Source: Bacteroidaceae bacterium (lineage in GTDB: Bacteria > Bacteroidota > Bacteroidia > Bacteroidales > Bacteroidaceae). From it: 47,507 nt of DNA. How positions within the stretch are numbered: the first letter of the stretch is position 1; every line of letters begins with the position of its first letter. The DNA lies in contig JAFTEV010000040.1 of the NCBI GenBank assembly GCA_017453465.1, forward strand, positions 1-47,507. Direction: 5' to 3'. Shown here piece after piece: positions 1-6,924 of the stretch. The translations under genes were made by a program, and so were the position numbers. Under the pieces are notes generated by a model. It was not told the DNA's origin. It worked only from the letters and a program-made list of their open reading frames with translations, and did not search any database.

Positions 1-46
1 AGAGATTCTCATCCATCGGTCTCCTGTATATCGTCGTTTTCTTCAT
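1..46 (-). CDS. Start of an unknown leftward gene (partial)
   Basis: Reading leftward from an ATG at 46, the window gives only 15 residues (MKKTTIYRRPMDENL) before it ends. A -7 box TACCTTTG lies on the same strand at 74-67, about 20 bases upstream of the start, which supports a real gene start. Nothing can be said about function. Alternatively it could be a short leader peptide. Confidence 0.4.
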   Translation of the reverse strand, partial: MKKTTIYRRPMDENL

Positions 47-66
47 GATTACGTCGTTTGGTACTG

Positions 67-74
67 CAAAGGTA
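67..74 (-). promoter_or_regulatory. Bacteroidota -7 box for the partial leftward gene
   Basis: On the minus strand this reads TACCTTTG followed by CAG, matching the TAnnTTTG consensus. It lies just after the stop codon of the cohesin-like gene and before the ATG at 46, so the two leftward genes are probably separate transcription units. Confidence 0.55.
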
Positions 75-95
75 CAAAATTATATCGAATTATCG

Positions 96-563
96 TCAGA
101 AATATCTGACTATCAGTTTGCTAATTTTTAGAACATCCCATATACCATCTTCAACACTACTGTCAACTTTTAAAATGATAGAGCATACAGGTCCAGTGCC
201 TGGATTAATTGGTTGTTTTTTAGCACTATAATAAGAACGATTTTCTATAAAGAGAAATTTATACGTTGACTCGATAAAAGAAGCCGTCCATGTATCACCC
301 ATTCGATTAGGATCAGGCTCAACATAATAATAACGTTCATCATCGTCATTATAAAAACCTTTTATTGCTTCTACACCATCTGGCAAATTTAAATTTGCAC
401 CAATGCCTCTGATAGGACAGTCATTATCCATTTCAATAGTTAATGTGACGTTTTCACCAGGCTGTGCAGTGATGTCTGAGAATTTTAATTGTGCAGTACC
501 TATTTCTGCACTGGCCAGCATCGGCAGCAGTGCCATCGTCAATAAAGAGAAAATCTTTTTCAT
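96..563 (-). CDS. Cohesin-like secreted protein, probably C-terminally truncated
   Basis: The product is 155 residues with a clear signal peptide (MKKIFSLLTMALLPMLASA). The mature part has the features of a cohesin-type beta domain: an opening like 'FSDITAQPGENVTLTIEMDN', a 'GIGANLNLPDGVEAI' strand pair, and a late 'CSIILKVDSSVEDGIWDV' segment. In Bacteroidales such domains often belong to longer secreted proteins with more C-terminal sequence; here the reading frame stops right after the last strand (ending KLIVRYF), so a 3' truncation is likely. Its original promoter may be on the far side of the integrative element (see 9732-9739). The family is inferred from pattern. Function beyond secretion is unknown. 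Confidence 0.6.
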   Translation of the reverse strand: MKKIFSLLTMALLPMLASAEIGTAQLKFSDITAQPGENVTLTIEMDNDCPIRGIGANLNLPDGVEAIKGFYNDDDERYYYVEPDPNRMGDTWTASFIESTYKFLFIENRSYYSAKKQPINPGTGPVCSIILKVDSSVEDGIWDVLKISKLIVRYF

Positions 564-681
564 AATCTTCTTTTTTTAAATAATTTGTTGTTAATGAATA
601 AAATTAGTGTTAGTCCAAAAGGTCGGGGAGAAGACAGAAAAAGAAAACGTGGACTAATTACTTTCGTCTATGTTTCCCAGG

Positions 682-697
682 TATCGCCAATAACCTA
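682..697 (+). repeat. Candidate left attachment repeat
   Basis: TATCGCCAATAACCTA here and TATCGCCAAACACCTA at 9535-9550 are direct repeats identical at 14 of 16 positions, with the nine bases TATCGCCAA identical. They lie just outside the integrase gene on the left and the last element gene on the right, with TTTGTTAC repeats on their inner sides. This fits attL/attR core sites of a tyrosine recombinase but could also be a pair of accessory sites. The rest of 564-906 holds a minus-strand TACTTTTG box (727-720), the integrase promoter, and no gene. Confidence 0.35.
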
Positions 698-821
698 TTG
701 TAAAAATCAAAAGAGAAAACAAAAGTAAAAGCAAAGCCTAATAAAACTTGTATTTTCAGATGTTTAGGCGATGTGTTGTTGTAGGTTGATTTTCCTTTAT
801 TTTACTTTTTATTCGCTTTAA

Positions 822-890
822 TTTGTTACTTTTTTGTTACTTTATTTGGTGGGTAACAAAAAAATGCCTACCTTTGCACATGGTAACAAA
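822..890. repeat. Four TTTGTTAC/GTAACAAA sites upstream of the integrase
   Basis: TTTGTTAC occurs at 822-829 and 833-840, and its reverse complement GTAACAAA at 853-860 and 883-890. The last two flank the integrase -7 box at 869-876. Two more TTTGTTAC copies lie at the right end (9452-9459, 9463-9470). Octamers repeated at both ends of an integrase element are the pattern of arm-type integrase or excisionase binding sites. Here they may also let the integrase repress its own promoter. The role is inferred. Confidence 0.5.
845..876 (+). promoter_or_regulatory. Integrase promoter
   Basis: TTTG at 845-848 and TACCTTTG at 869-876 are separated by 20 bases, an excellent match to the Bacteroidota TTTG-N(19-21)-TAnnTTTG promoter. 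Transcription should start near 883, which makes the ATG at 907 the natural start of the integrase. Confidence 0.7.
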
Positions 891-906
891 TCAATATTTC
901 AAAACG

Positions 907-2040
907 ATGGCAAAGAAAAAACAGCCCAAAAAGGCCAAAGAGCCGATTAGGATTCGATTTAAGCAGTTGGCAAATGGTAGTCAAAGCATCTATCTTGACA
1001 CCTACAGGAACGGCAAACGCTCGTATGAGTTTCTGAAACTCTACATTGTGCCAGAGGTTGATGAGGCTACACGCCTACAGAACCAGAACACGATACAGGC
1101 GGCAACGGCTATCAAGTCACAGCGTCTTATTGATATGGCAAATGATGAGGCAGGGATAACGAAAGCATCACACCGCTCAAAGATGCTATTGACTGACTGG
1201 ATGAGGTACTACAGCGACCACAAGAAAAAGACAGGTCAGAGCGATGCCTTTTCCAAACAGATTGACAAGGCGATTCGACACCTTGTTTTGTACAAAGGCG
1301 ATAAGGTGACAATGAGAGAGATTGATAAGGCTTATTGTTTGGGCTTTATTGACTACCTCAATAGCTTGCAGATGGCCAACGTAACAACGGCAGGTTATTT
1401 CAGATGCCTTAATTGTGCATTGAATATGGCGGTTAAGGATGAGGTGATACCATTCAACCCCATAACCAAGATAAGCAGCGACCAGAGGATAAAGATACCA
1501 GAGAGCACACGCGAGTATCTGACGGTTGATGAGGTTAAGAAACTGATTGCAGCCGATTGTATCAATGAAGCCACAAAAAGAGCCTACCTTTTCAGTTGTT
1601 TTTGTGGCTTGAGATACAGCGATATAAAGGCTTTGACGTGGGGCGATGTGGTTAAGGATGGTGAGCAGTACAGGGTTAAGATTGTGATGGTAAAGACCCA
1701 AAAGACACTCTATTTGCCATTATCAAAGGAGGCTTTAAGATGGATGCCAGAACGAGGCGAAACAAAGGACACAGACAAGATATTTGACTTACCAAGCCAA
1801 TGTTACTTGAACGTGGTATTAAGAACATGGGCGAAAAATAGCGGCCTATCAAAGCACGTTACATTCCACACTGCCAGACATACATTTGCAACACTTGAAC
1901 TGACTGCAGGAGCAGACCTTTACACGGTGAGCAAACTATTAGGCCACACCCAAGTAAAGACTACCCAGATATATGCAAAGATTGTGGATAAGAAAAAGGA
2001 TGAGGCCGTGAACCTTGTTAGCAATCTGTTTGACGAATAG
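907..2040 (+). CDS. Tyrosine-type site-specific integrase
   Basis: 377 residues. The C-terminal catalytic domain shows the tyrosine recombinase residues in order: R236 in FCGLRYSDIKAL, a beta-hairpin Lys in VKTQKT (263/266), H321-x-x-R324 in HTARHTF, H347 in LLGHTQ and the nucleophile Y356 in QIYAKI. The middle (about 90-190) is a SAM-like core-binding domain, and the basic N-terminus resembles the arm-binding domain of Bacteroidota transposon integrases. An upstream in-frame start at 823 exists but lies before the promoter, so the ATG at 907 is chosen. It presumably integrates and excises this element. TTTGTTAC repeats around its promoter suggest autoregulation. Confidence 0.93.
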   Translation: MAKKKQPKKAKEPIRIRFKQLANGSQSIYLDTYRNGKRSYEFLKLYIVPEVDEATRLQNQNTIQAATAIKSQRLIDMANDEAGITKASHRSKMLLTDWMRYYSDHKKKTGQSDAFSKQIDKAIRHLVLYKGDKVTMREIDKAYCLGFIDYLNSLQMANVTTAGYFRCLNCALNMAVKDEVIPFNPITKISSDQRIKIPESTREYLTVDEVKKLIAADCINEATKRAYLFSCFCGLRYSDIKALTWGDVVKDGEQYRVKIVMVKTQKTLYLPLSKEALRWMPERGETKDTDKIFDLPSQCYLNVVLRTWAKNSGLSKHVTFHTARHTFATLELTAGADLYTVSKLLGHTQVKTTQIYAKIVDKKKDEAVNLVSNLFDE

Positions 2041-2051
2041 GAGGCAGGGAT

Positions 2052-2720
2052 ATGGAAGATATAGAATACATCGAACTAATAGCCAATGGGATGAAAACCA
2101 AGGGTGACATTGAAAAGCGTTTGGAATTATACACCGATGCGGCCAGACGGGATTTTTGCATGAAGTTGTATGGCCGCATACCGATGGGCAATGTACCGAC
2201 ACAAGAGGAATTCGAGGCAGGGCATATTGTGTCCGGCCTCACACCTCAACAGGAATTCGAAATGAAGAATCTGGAGGTGGCACTCACACACATTGAAAGT
2301 CTATTCGGCATTAGTATATTTCCAATGGAGCCAGAGAAAACGACATACACCAACCAACATGAACCAGAGGCATACAAATCAAGAAAGAGGGGCAGACCTA
2401 CATATCCCATTGCATCTTTCATCCTTGAACCTGACAAAGATTCCCTATTGAAGCGGATGCACGATTTAATGGATGGTAAAACAGGAAAGAATGCGCTTGT
2501 TATCATCAAAGCGTGTGTTGTTATTGGATATATGACAAAGCCACAATACAAGGCCGTTGTTAATGAATTTGGGAATATCTGCAGTCAATCTTGTTACAAT
2601 GCCAACATGGGCGAAAACACTATTAGAACACAGACATCAGAAAAGGTTGTTTATCAAAACTGCAACAAGTTCACAGAACAAGAAATAGAATCGGCAATAA
2701 TGAGCCTAAAACAGACATAA
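2052..2720 (+). CDS. Unknown protein co-transcribed with the integrase
   Basis: 222 residues with no family that I recognise. It begins 11 bases after the integrase stop and is followed directly by a terminator, so the two form one operon. The sequence has a charged N-terminal half, a basic patch (SRKRGRPTYP, near residue 113, resembling an AT-hook-like 'RGRP' minor-groove motif) and a C-terminal helical part. The 'KRGRP' motif and its place after an integrase suggest a DNA-binding accessory or regulatory role, but this is inference. Confidence 0.6.
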   Translation: MEDIEYIELIANGMKTKGDIEKRLELYTDAARRDFCMKLYGRIPMGNVPTQEEFEAGHIVSGLTPQQEFEMKNLEVALTHIESLFGISIFPMEPEKTTYTNQHEPEAYKSRKRGRPTYPIASFILEPDKDSLLKRMHDLMDGKTGKNALVIIKACVVIGYMTKPQYKAVVNEFGNICSQSCYNANMGENTIRTQTSEKVVYQNCNKFTEQEIESAIMSLKQT

Positions 2721-2746
2721 AAAAAGCCCGATTTTGTGATAAAAAT

Positions 2747-2785
2747 GGCGTAAAAAGGTACATAATAATAGCGTCTTTTTACGCC
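2747..2785 (+). terminator. Terminator of the integrase operon
   Basis: Perfect 11-bp arms GGCGTAAAAAG (2747-2757) and CTTTTTACGCC (2775-2785) with a 17-base loop, followed by a T-rich run. It separates the integrase operon from the next promoter. Confidence 0.7.
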
Positions 2786-2810
2786 TTTCTTTTTCCTTTT
2801 ATGCTGTTTC

Positions 2811-2854
2811 TTTCAGTGTTACCTTTGCACAAAATTTCAAACGTAACACTGAAA
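2811..2854 (+). promoter_or_regulatory. Promoter of the HTH gene inside a perfect 12-bp inverted repeat
   Basis: The -7 box TACCTTTG lies at 2820-2827. It overlaps the left arm of a perfect inverted repeat: TTTCAGTGTTAC (2811-2822) and GTAACACTGAAA (2843-2854). The right arm ends four bases before the ATG at 2859. Such symmetry fits an operator bound by a dimeric repressor, perhaps the HTH product itself. A hairpin at the 5' end of the mRNA is the alternative. Confidence 0.55.
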
Positions 2855-2858
2855 AGGT

Positions 2859-3146
2859 ATGGCAGAAGATTTGATATTACAGAGGCTTGAAGCGATTGAG
2901 CGTAACAGCCTTTTGGCAGCAAAGAATGTGCTGACCATTGACGATGTTGTGTTCCTTACTGGACTAACCAAAGGCCACATCTACAAACTGACGTGTAATC
3001 GCCAGATTCCCCATTACAAGCCCAATACGCGATTGCTCTACTTTGACCGCAAGGAAATAGAGGGATGGATGAAACAGAACCGCCAGAACACCCAGACAGA
3101 GGCAGAACAGGCGGCAGCAGCTTACATAGTAGGCCATAACAAGTAA
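2859..3146 (+). CDS. Excisionase-family / AlpA-like helix-turn-helix protein
   Basis: 95 residues. Residues 24-70 match the MerR-like HTH of the excisionase (HTH_17) family: 'VLTIDDVVFLTGLTKGHIY' forms the helix-turn-helix, followed by the typical 'IPHYKPNTRLLYFDRKEIEGWM' wing. Such proteins act as recombination directionality factors or as activators and repressors of integrase elements. It has its own promoter with a palindrome (2811-2854) and is followed 12 bases later by the next gene. Family assignment is firm; whether it acts as Xis, regulator or both is not decidable here. Confidence 0.85.
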   Translation: MAEDLILQRLEAIERNSLLAAKNVLTIDDVVFLTGLTKGHIYKLTCNRQIPHYKPNTRLLYFDRKEIEGWMKQNRQNTQTEAEQAAAAYIVGHNK

Positions 3147-3158
3147 CACCCATTGACA

Positions 3159-3905
3159 ATGAGCAAGCGGATATATTACAACGTACCTTGCACCCTGTTT
3201 CGGGATTACCTCAAAGATGCCATGCACCGTAAAAGAATCTTTGATGATGTCTTAGTATATGCCATCTATGCCGAGTTTATGAGGCTACAGGATGAGGAAA
3301 CCGATGAGGCTAAGAGATTCGATAAGGCTTGCAAGAATATGGGGTGTATGGCTTACAAAATGAATGACGTGCTATTACAAGGGGCAAAACTTTGTGCGTC
3401 TGGCAAAGGAGAGGCTTATTGCTCCATTGAGGCCGATAAGTTCTGGCAACAGGTCAATGAGCAACAAACAGACGAAGAGAGGGCGTTGTTTCTGGCATGG
3501 GTGGCACTGAAATCCATCATAGGGAATAAGCCGTACATAAAGACCAATAATGCACTATGGCTTTCACGGATGGATGGCAACAGCAAGAAAAAGGAAAGAG
3601 GATTCAAGCACAAGCACATATACACCGAGGCCGTGGAGAGATACAATAGCCTTTATAAGTGCAGAAGATTGAGAGCCTTATTGTTTGAATATTATCACGT
3701 TTCCTTTTTTTCCGATGGTGTGAGAGGCTTTTATTTTTCACTCACATTGGATATGGAGAGATTATTGAGAGCCGTGAAAGATAGTACCAGGACAAATGCA
3801 ATTAGCAAGTATAACGAGGCAAAGAAAGCGGCATTGGAAGCATTAAACCATGACTGCAATCATAACTGCAACCATGACTTAAACCATAACTGCAACCTTA
3901 AATAA
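3159..3905 (+). CDS. Unknown element protein with Asn/His/Cys-repeat tail
   Basis: 248 residues, starting at ATG 3159 (MSKRIYYNVP), 12 bases after the HTH gene. I recognise no family. The body is helical and charged, with conserved-looking stretches 'YYNVPCTLFRDYL' and 'KSIIGNKPYIKTN'. The last 17 residues (HDCNHNCNHDLNHNCNL) are a direct translation of four 12-bp tandem repeats (3849-3896), so the tail may be a by-product of a DNA site rather than a functional domain. Its position after the HTH gene and beside iteron-like repeats makes a replication or DNA-binding role possible, as inference only. Confidence 0.6.
   Translation: MSKRIYYNVPCTLFRDYLKDAMHRKRIFDDVLVYAIYAEFMRLQDEETDEAKRFDKACKNMGCMAYKMNDVLLQGAKLCASGKGEAYCSIEADKFWQQVNEQQTDEERALFLAWVALKSIIGNKPYIKTNNALWLSRMDGNSKKKERGFKHKHIYTEAVERYNSLYKCRRLRALLFEYYHVSFFSDGVRGFYFSLTLDMERLLRAVKDSTRTNAISKYNEAKKAALEALNHDCNHNCNHDLNHNCNLK
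3849..3896 (+). repeat. Iteron-like 12-bp tandem repeats, copy 1
   Basis: Four 12-bp units in tandem: CATGACTGCAAT, CATAACTGCAAC, CATGACTTAAAC, CATAACTGCAAC. The first two, with flanking bases, recur identically over 27 bases at 4360-4386. Such arrays are typical of replication-initiator or partition-protein binding sites, though this one lies inside the end of a gene. Confidence 0.55.
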
Positions 3906-3931
3906 AGAGACACCCCAAAATCGAAAACAAT

Positions 3932-4366
3932 ATGGCACTAAGATTCAAAGTTGAGACGCTTGAAGATAAAGTAAGATTCTACGTTAAAGGCATAGAGTTG
4001 GATTTGTCCTACCATGCTGCATCATGCCTTTGCAACACCATCATAGAGGCTTGTTTGGAGAGGAAAGAATCTAAAGCAAACAAACGTCAATGGTGGCTAT
4101 TACGCGCCAAGCAGGGTAAGCGATGCAATATAAGAGAGGGCAACAGGCAGGACTATGAGGATTTCTTGAAAGCCAATGGCATTGACATCGATTCATTGAG
4201 GGAATCCAACTTAGGCCATACCTATCGAGGCAAGCCACATGAAAAGGAAAAGGCAAAACCGCTATCAAGAAAAGAGCGTGAGGCACAGCGTAAGGCAGCA
4301 CAGCAAGCCAAGATAGAGGCATTGAAACAGAAATACCACATACCCCCAAAAGATGTGCAACCATGA
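3932..4366 (+). CDS. Small basic element protein, unknown function
   Basis: 144 residues, no recognised family. The N-terminal 45 residues look like a compact alpha/beta domain. From about residue 100 it becomes a very basic and then coiled-coil-like helix (KPLSRKEREAQRKAAQQAKIEALKQKY). It starts 26 bases after the previous gene and ends inside the second iteron-like array. The basic C-terminus suggests nucleic-acid binding. Confidence 0.6.
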   Translation: MALRFKVETLEDKVRFYVKGIELDLSYHAASCLCNTIIEACLERKESKANKRQWWLLRAKQGKRCNIREGNRQDYEDFLKANGIDIDSLRESNLGHTYRGKPHEKEKAKPLSRKEREAQRKAAQQAKIEALKQKYHIPPKDVQP

Positions 4367-4409
4367 CTGCAATCATAACTGCAACCGCTATTTCAATCAG
4401 AATTTCAAT
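4362..4409 (+). repeat. Iteron-like 12-bp tandem repeats, copy 2
   Basis: Units CATGACTGCAAT and CATAACTGCAAC repeat copy 1 exactly, then CGCTATTTCAAT and CAGAATTTCAAT follow as degenerate units. This copy lies between the 144-residue gene and the HNH gene, followed by a very AT-rich stretch (to 4440). Repeat arrays followed by an AT-rich tract resemble a plasmid-type origin layout. Confidence 0.5.
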
Positions 4410-4446
4410 CTTAATAAAGATGATTTAATAAATATATATCCCCCTA

Positions 4447-4462
4447 CCCCCCTATTGGGGGG
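4447..4462 (+). other. C6/G6 hairpin upstream of the HNH gene
   Basis: CCCCCC-TATT-GGGGGG forms a 6-bp pure GC stem with a four-base loop, followed at once by a further CCCC/GGGG pair (4466-4476). It stands out in AT-rich surroundings and has no T-run, so it is not a standard terminator. It may affect expression of the next gene or mark the entry of the HNH cassette. Confidence 0.4.
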
Positions 4463-4493
4463 CATCCCCCAAGGGGCAAAAACTCAAACAAGA

Positions 4494-5090
4494 ATGGAGA
4501 AAGGATATTGGAAAAAATTAGAGCCAGAGGCCATGAATGGCGAGGTATGGCACAAGGTGATTGGCTACGATTACCAGGTAAGCAGTTATGGCCGTATTAG
4601 AACGTGTGACCATGTGCAACTATCACGGAATCGGAAAACCTACCGCATTTGCAGCGGCCAGATAGTAAGGCAGCACCAGAACCGCCAAGGATATTTGAAA
4701 GTACACCTTTACAGAGGCAATGAAAGAAAGAGTTTCTTTGTTCATAGGCTTGTTGCTGAAGCCTTTGTTAGAGGTTATGCGTCTGGCCTTGTAGTCAACC
4801 ACCTCAACGAGATAAAAAGTGACAACAGGGCAATAAATCTGGAATGGTGTACCCCAAAGGAAAACGCCAACTATGGCACTGCACGGCAAAGGCAAAGTGA
4901 GGCCATGACCAACAACCCCAAAAGAAGTAAGCCAGTGCAAGCGTTCTGCAAAGACACTGGCAGTTGGATTAAAACCTTTCCAAGCCAGAGGGAAGCGGCA
5001 CGGCAACTGGATTGCGCACTATCAACGATTCAGAAGTGCATCAACAGGCCGAAACGGACTTATAGAGGATTGCTATTCATATCGCAGTAA
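4494..5090 (+). CDS. NUMOD4/HNH homing-type endonuclease
   Basis: 198 residues from ATG 4494. An in-frame ATG at 4353 would only translate the iteron-like repeats and the GC hairpin. Domains: NUMOD4 (about 15-40, EVWHKVIGYDYQVSSYGRIR), HNH_3 nuclease (about 80-128, with H84, N102-H103 in VVNHLNEIKSDNR and the NLEWCTPKENANYG block), and a C-terminal NUMOD1-type DNA-binding segment (KPVQAFCKDTGSW to YRGLLF). This is the architecture of phage-borne free-standing homing endonucleases. It cuts DNA and can spread itself or its host element. Confidence 0.88.
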   Translation: MEKGYWKKLEPEAMNGEVWHKVIGYDYQVSSYGRIRTCDHVQLSRNRKTYRICSGQIVRQHQNRQGYLKVHLYRGNERKSFFVHRLVAEAFVRGYASGLVVNHLNEIKSDNRAINLEWCTPKENANYGTARQRQSEAMTNNPKRSKPVQAFCKDTGSWIKTFPSQREAARQLDCALSTIQKCINRPKRTYRGLLFISQ

Positions 5091-5121
5091 CAATGATTAT
5101 CAACAATAATATACACTAAAC

Positions 5122-5287
5122 ATGAATGAGATTAAGAAAACATTTGCGGCTAAGACATTGCTGCATTTTTATGGAAGTGACGCATTGGAGCAATCCAAGC
5201 CAGATAGACGCAAGATTGATGAGGGCTATTGATTTTGCCTGTAACCAGATAGGGCAAGGAAACTTCACTATTGAAGTGCAGGTATAG
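5122..5287 (+). pseudogene. Two overlapping micro-ORFs, possibly one frameshifted small gene
   Basis: ATG 5122 opens a 36-residue frame (MNEIKKTFAAKTLLHFYGSD...) ending at 5232. A second frame from ATG 5171 (MEVTHWSNPSQIDARLMRAI...IEVQV) runs to 5287. The second half in the other frame looks more protein-like, as if a one-base shift broke a gene of about 54 codons. Either frame alone could be a real small protein. The remaining bases up to 5356 hold nothing I can identify. Confidence 0.35.
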
Positions 5288-5356
5288 CCGAGCAACGAAA
5301 GAACAATACACAAGTATTGTATAACAACAATATCAACAAACAAAATTCAATTCAAA

Positions 5357-6034
5357 ATGAACAAAAGAACTGTTTTAGAATTGCTGAAACCCAAGGCAAA
5401 GCAGTTGGGATTCAGCCGTAAGGAACTGGCCAGAGTTGCAGACGCAATAATGACCGCACTCCCAGAGGACATCGATGAGGCTGACGAAGAAAGCACCATC
5501 GTAAAGAAGATTGATGAGTATTTGCCATTGCTCAAAGTTGGCCAGTCGGCAGCATCACGGCAAGCCTCAACACTCTACGACTCACGTAGGACAGAGGATA
5601 TTGACGATGAGCCGGAAGATGATGATTCTGGCATCGAGCCAGAAACCACCAGAGGCCGCAGAACACGCAACCGCAAAGATGATGATGATTTTGCCGATGC
5701 TCCACGATGGGCAAAACGTCTGGCCAAGATGTTAGAGCAAGGCAGTGACAGCACCATCAAGCGCAGGGCAAAAGTCGAAGCCCTTGTTGAAGACATGGGC
5801 ATGATGGGAAAACACTACCTACGAGACTTTGACCGCCATTCATTCAGAAACGAAGATGAATGGGAAGATTACTTTGCAGACCTCAAAGAAGAGGTTTCGG
5901 AATTTCTGCAAGAAAAAGCAGAGAAAGGGCTTGAGGCTCTTAGTAGACCTGTGGGCGCAATGCCTGGTTCATACAGGCGCAAAGATGATGAACTGACCGA
6001 TGAGGAAGTTATTGCATTAGCGAAAGGAGAGTAA
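5357..6034 (+). CDS. Unknown acidic element protein with central disordered linker
   Basis: 225 residues, no recognised family. The N-terminal part (1-60, NKRTVLELLKPKAKQLGFSR...) is helical. Residues 80-115 form a charged linker rich in Asp/Glu and then Arg/Lys (DIDDEPEDDDSGIEPE, RGRRTRNRKDDDD). The C-terminal half is helical and coiled-coil-like, ending in an acidic helix. The layout resembles phage scaffold or head-associated proteins, but I see no diagnostic motif. It starts the cluster 5357-8277 of tightly packed rightward genes. Confidence 0.6.
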   Translation: MNKRTVLELLKPKAKQLGFSRKELARVADAIMTALPEDIDEADEESTIVKKIDEYLPLLKVGQSAASRQASTLYDSRRTEDIDDEPEDDDSGIEPETTRGRRTRNRKDDDDFADAPRWAKRLAKMLEQGSDSTIKRRAKVEALVEDMGMMGKHYLRDFDRHSFRNEDEWEDYFADLKEEVSEFLQEKAEKGLEALSRPVGAMPGSYRRKDDELTDEEVIALAKGE

Positions 6035-6038
6035 GGAC

Positions 6039-6386
6039 ATGAAAACAACCCGGAACTACATTATCAATGGCAGCGATGAGGCAGAACATACACGCGCCAT
6101 ATTCGGCATATTGCCTATAAATGAGAATGAGGAATTTGATTTTGAGGCTAAAAACATCCTTTCCCCTATCACGCTGATAAAGGAGGAAGCCTTTGACAAA
6201 AGCAAGTACCCTGCAAAAATGGATATTGCCATTGTCGAATGTCTGCCAAGCCAGATAAAGAGACAGGATGCACAGACCATGACGATGCGATGGGGCGGCA
6301 ACATTGCCCATATCACAACGGCAGGGGAGTATGACCCAAAGAACCGCCAATGGCGCACAAAGTTCTGGAACGCCATGCACAACTAA
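6039..6386 (+). CDS. Small unknown element protein
   Basis: 115 residues, starting four bases after the previous stop, so probably translationally coupled. The sequence (MKTTRNYIINGSDEAEHTRA...) is soluble and mixed alpha/beta, with no membrane segment, signal peptide or known motif. A hairpin follows at 6394-6429. Function unknown. Confidence 0.55.
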   Translation: MKTTRNYIINGSDEAEHTRAIFGILPINENEEFDFEAKNILSPITLIKEEAFDKSKYPAKMDIAIVECLPSQIKRQDAQTMTMRWGGNIAHITTAGEYDPKNRQWRTKFWNAMHN

Positions 6387-6393
6387 TTACCGA

Positions 6394-6429
6394 TAGGGCG
6401 TTTCGTACCATCGATAGCGGAACGCCCTA
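6394..6429 (+). other. Hairpin between two element genes
   Basis: TAGGGCGTTTC (6394-6404) pairs with GGAACGCCCTA (6419-6429) with a single G-T wobble and a 14-base loop. No T-run follows, so it is more likely an mRNA-processing, attenuation or stability element than a full terminator. Confidence 0.45.
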
Positions 6430-6460
6430 CCATTGTAAACAACAGCAAAATACAACGTCT

Positions 6461-6772
6461 ATGGGATTCAAGAAAGGACAGAGCGGAAACCCCAAGGGCA
6501 GACCCAAGGGAAAGCCAAACAAAGCCACTGGCACATTGAGAGAGTTCATTGCAAATCTGATTGATGAGAACCGCGACCAGATAAGAACCGATATTGCAGG
6601 GCTTGAACCAAAGGAGAGGCTGCAGATGCTTGAACGGATGATGCAATATGTACTGCCAAAGATGGAGAGTACAAAGACAGACATTCGGATTGAACACTTA
6701 TCGGAATCAGAACTAAGCAACATTGCACAGGACATTCTAACAAAGATTGACAATGAAAATCCAGTTGACTAA
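6461..6772 (+). CDS. DUF5681-family protein, phage small-terminase-like context
   Basis: 103 residues from ATG 6461. The N-terminus has the signature of the DUF5681 family, 'GFKKGQSGNPKGRPKGKPNK', followed by a helical region with 'LIDENRDQIRTDIAGLEPKERLQMLERMMQ'. From general knowledge, this family is common in phages and prophages next to terminase genes and has been suspected of DNA packaging or terminase-small-subunit roles. No large terminase follows here. A start at 6350 is possible but would overlap the previous gene and the hairpin. It overlaps the next gene by 20 bases. Confidence 0.75.
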   Translation: MGFKKGQSGNPKGRPKGKPNKATGTLREFIANLIDENRDQIRTDIAGLEPKERLQMLERMMQYVLPKMESTKTDIRIEHLSESELSNIAQDILTKIDNENPVD

Positions 6773-6923
6773 AGAAGAAAAGATAGAGTTGCTAAAGGCG
6801 ATTCATTCTGGCACGTTAAACACCATGAAGATTCCGCGCCTATGCGACCAGATTCAAGGTTCAAACGCCTTTCTTGAATTGATGATGTTGTGTGATGCTG
6901 AAGATGAATGCTGTAATGAATAA
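6753..6923 (+). CDS. Small 56-residue element protein
   Basis: ATG 6753 opens a 56-residue frame (MKIQLTKEEKIELLKAIHSG...) that overlaps the end of the DUF5681 gene by 20 bases and stops one base before the HD-protein ATG. The tight packing supports translation. It is acidic, helical and Cys-containing at the C-terminus (LCDAEDECCNE). No family recognised. Confidence 0.5.
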   Translation: MKIQLTKEEKIELLKAIHSGTLNTMKIPRLCDQIQGSNAFLELMMLCDAEDECCNE

Positions 6924-6924
6924 C

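Noticed and set aside
823-906. N-terminal extension of the integrase from the start at 823
   Set aside because: The consensus promoter at 845-876 lies inside it, and the extension is hydrophobic and Cys-rich, unlike an integrase N-terminus.
3849-4409. 12-bp repeats as a CRISPR or as a metal-binding protein domain
   Set aside because: Units are contiguous, with no unique spacers. The Asn/His/Cys translation is found in only one of the two arrays as a natural gene end, so a DNA-level role is favoured over a protein domain.
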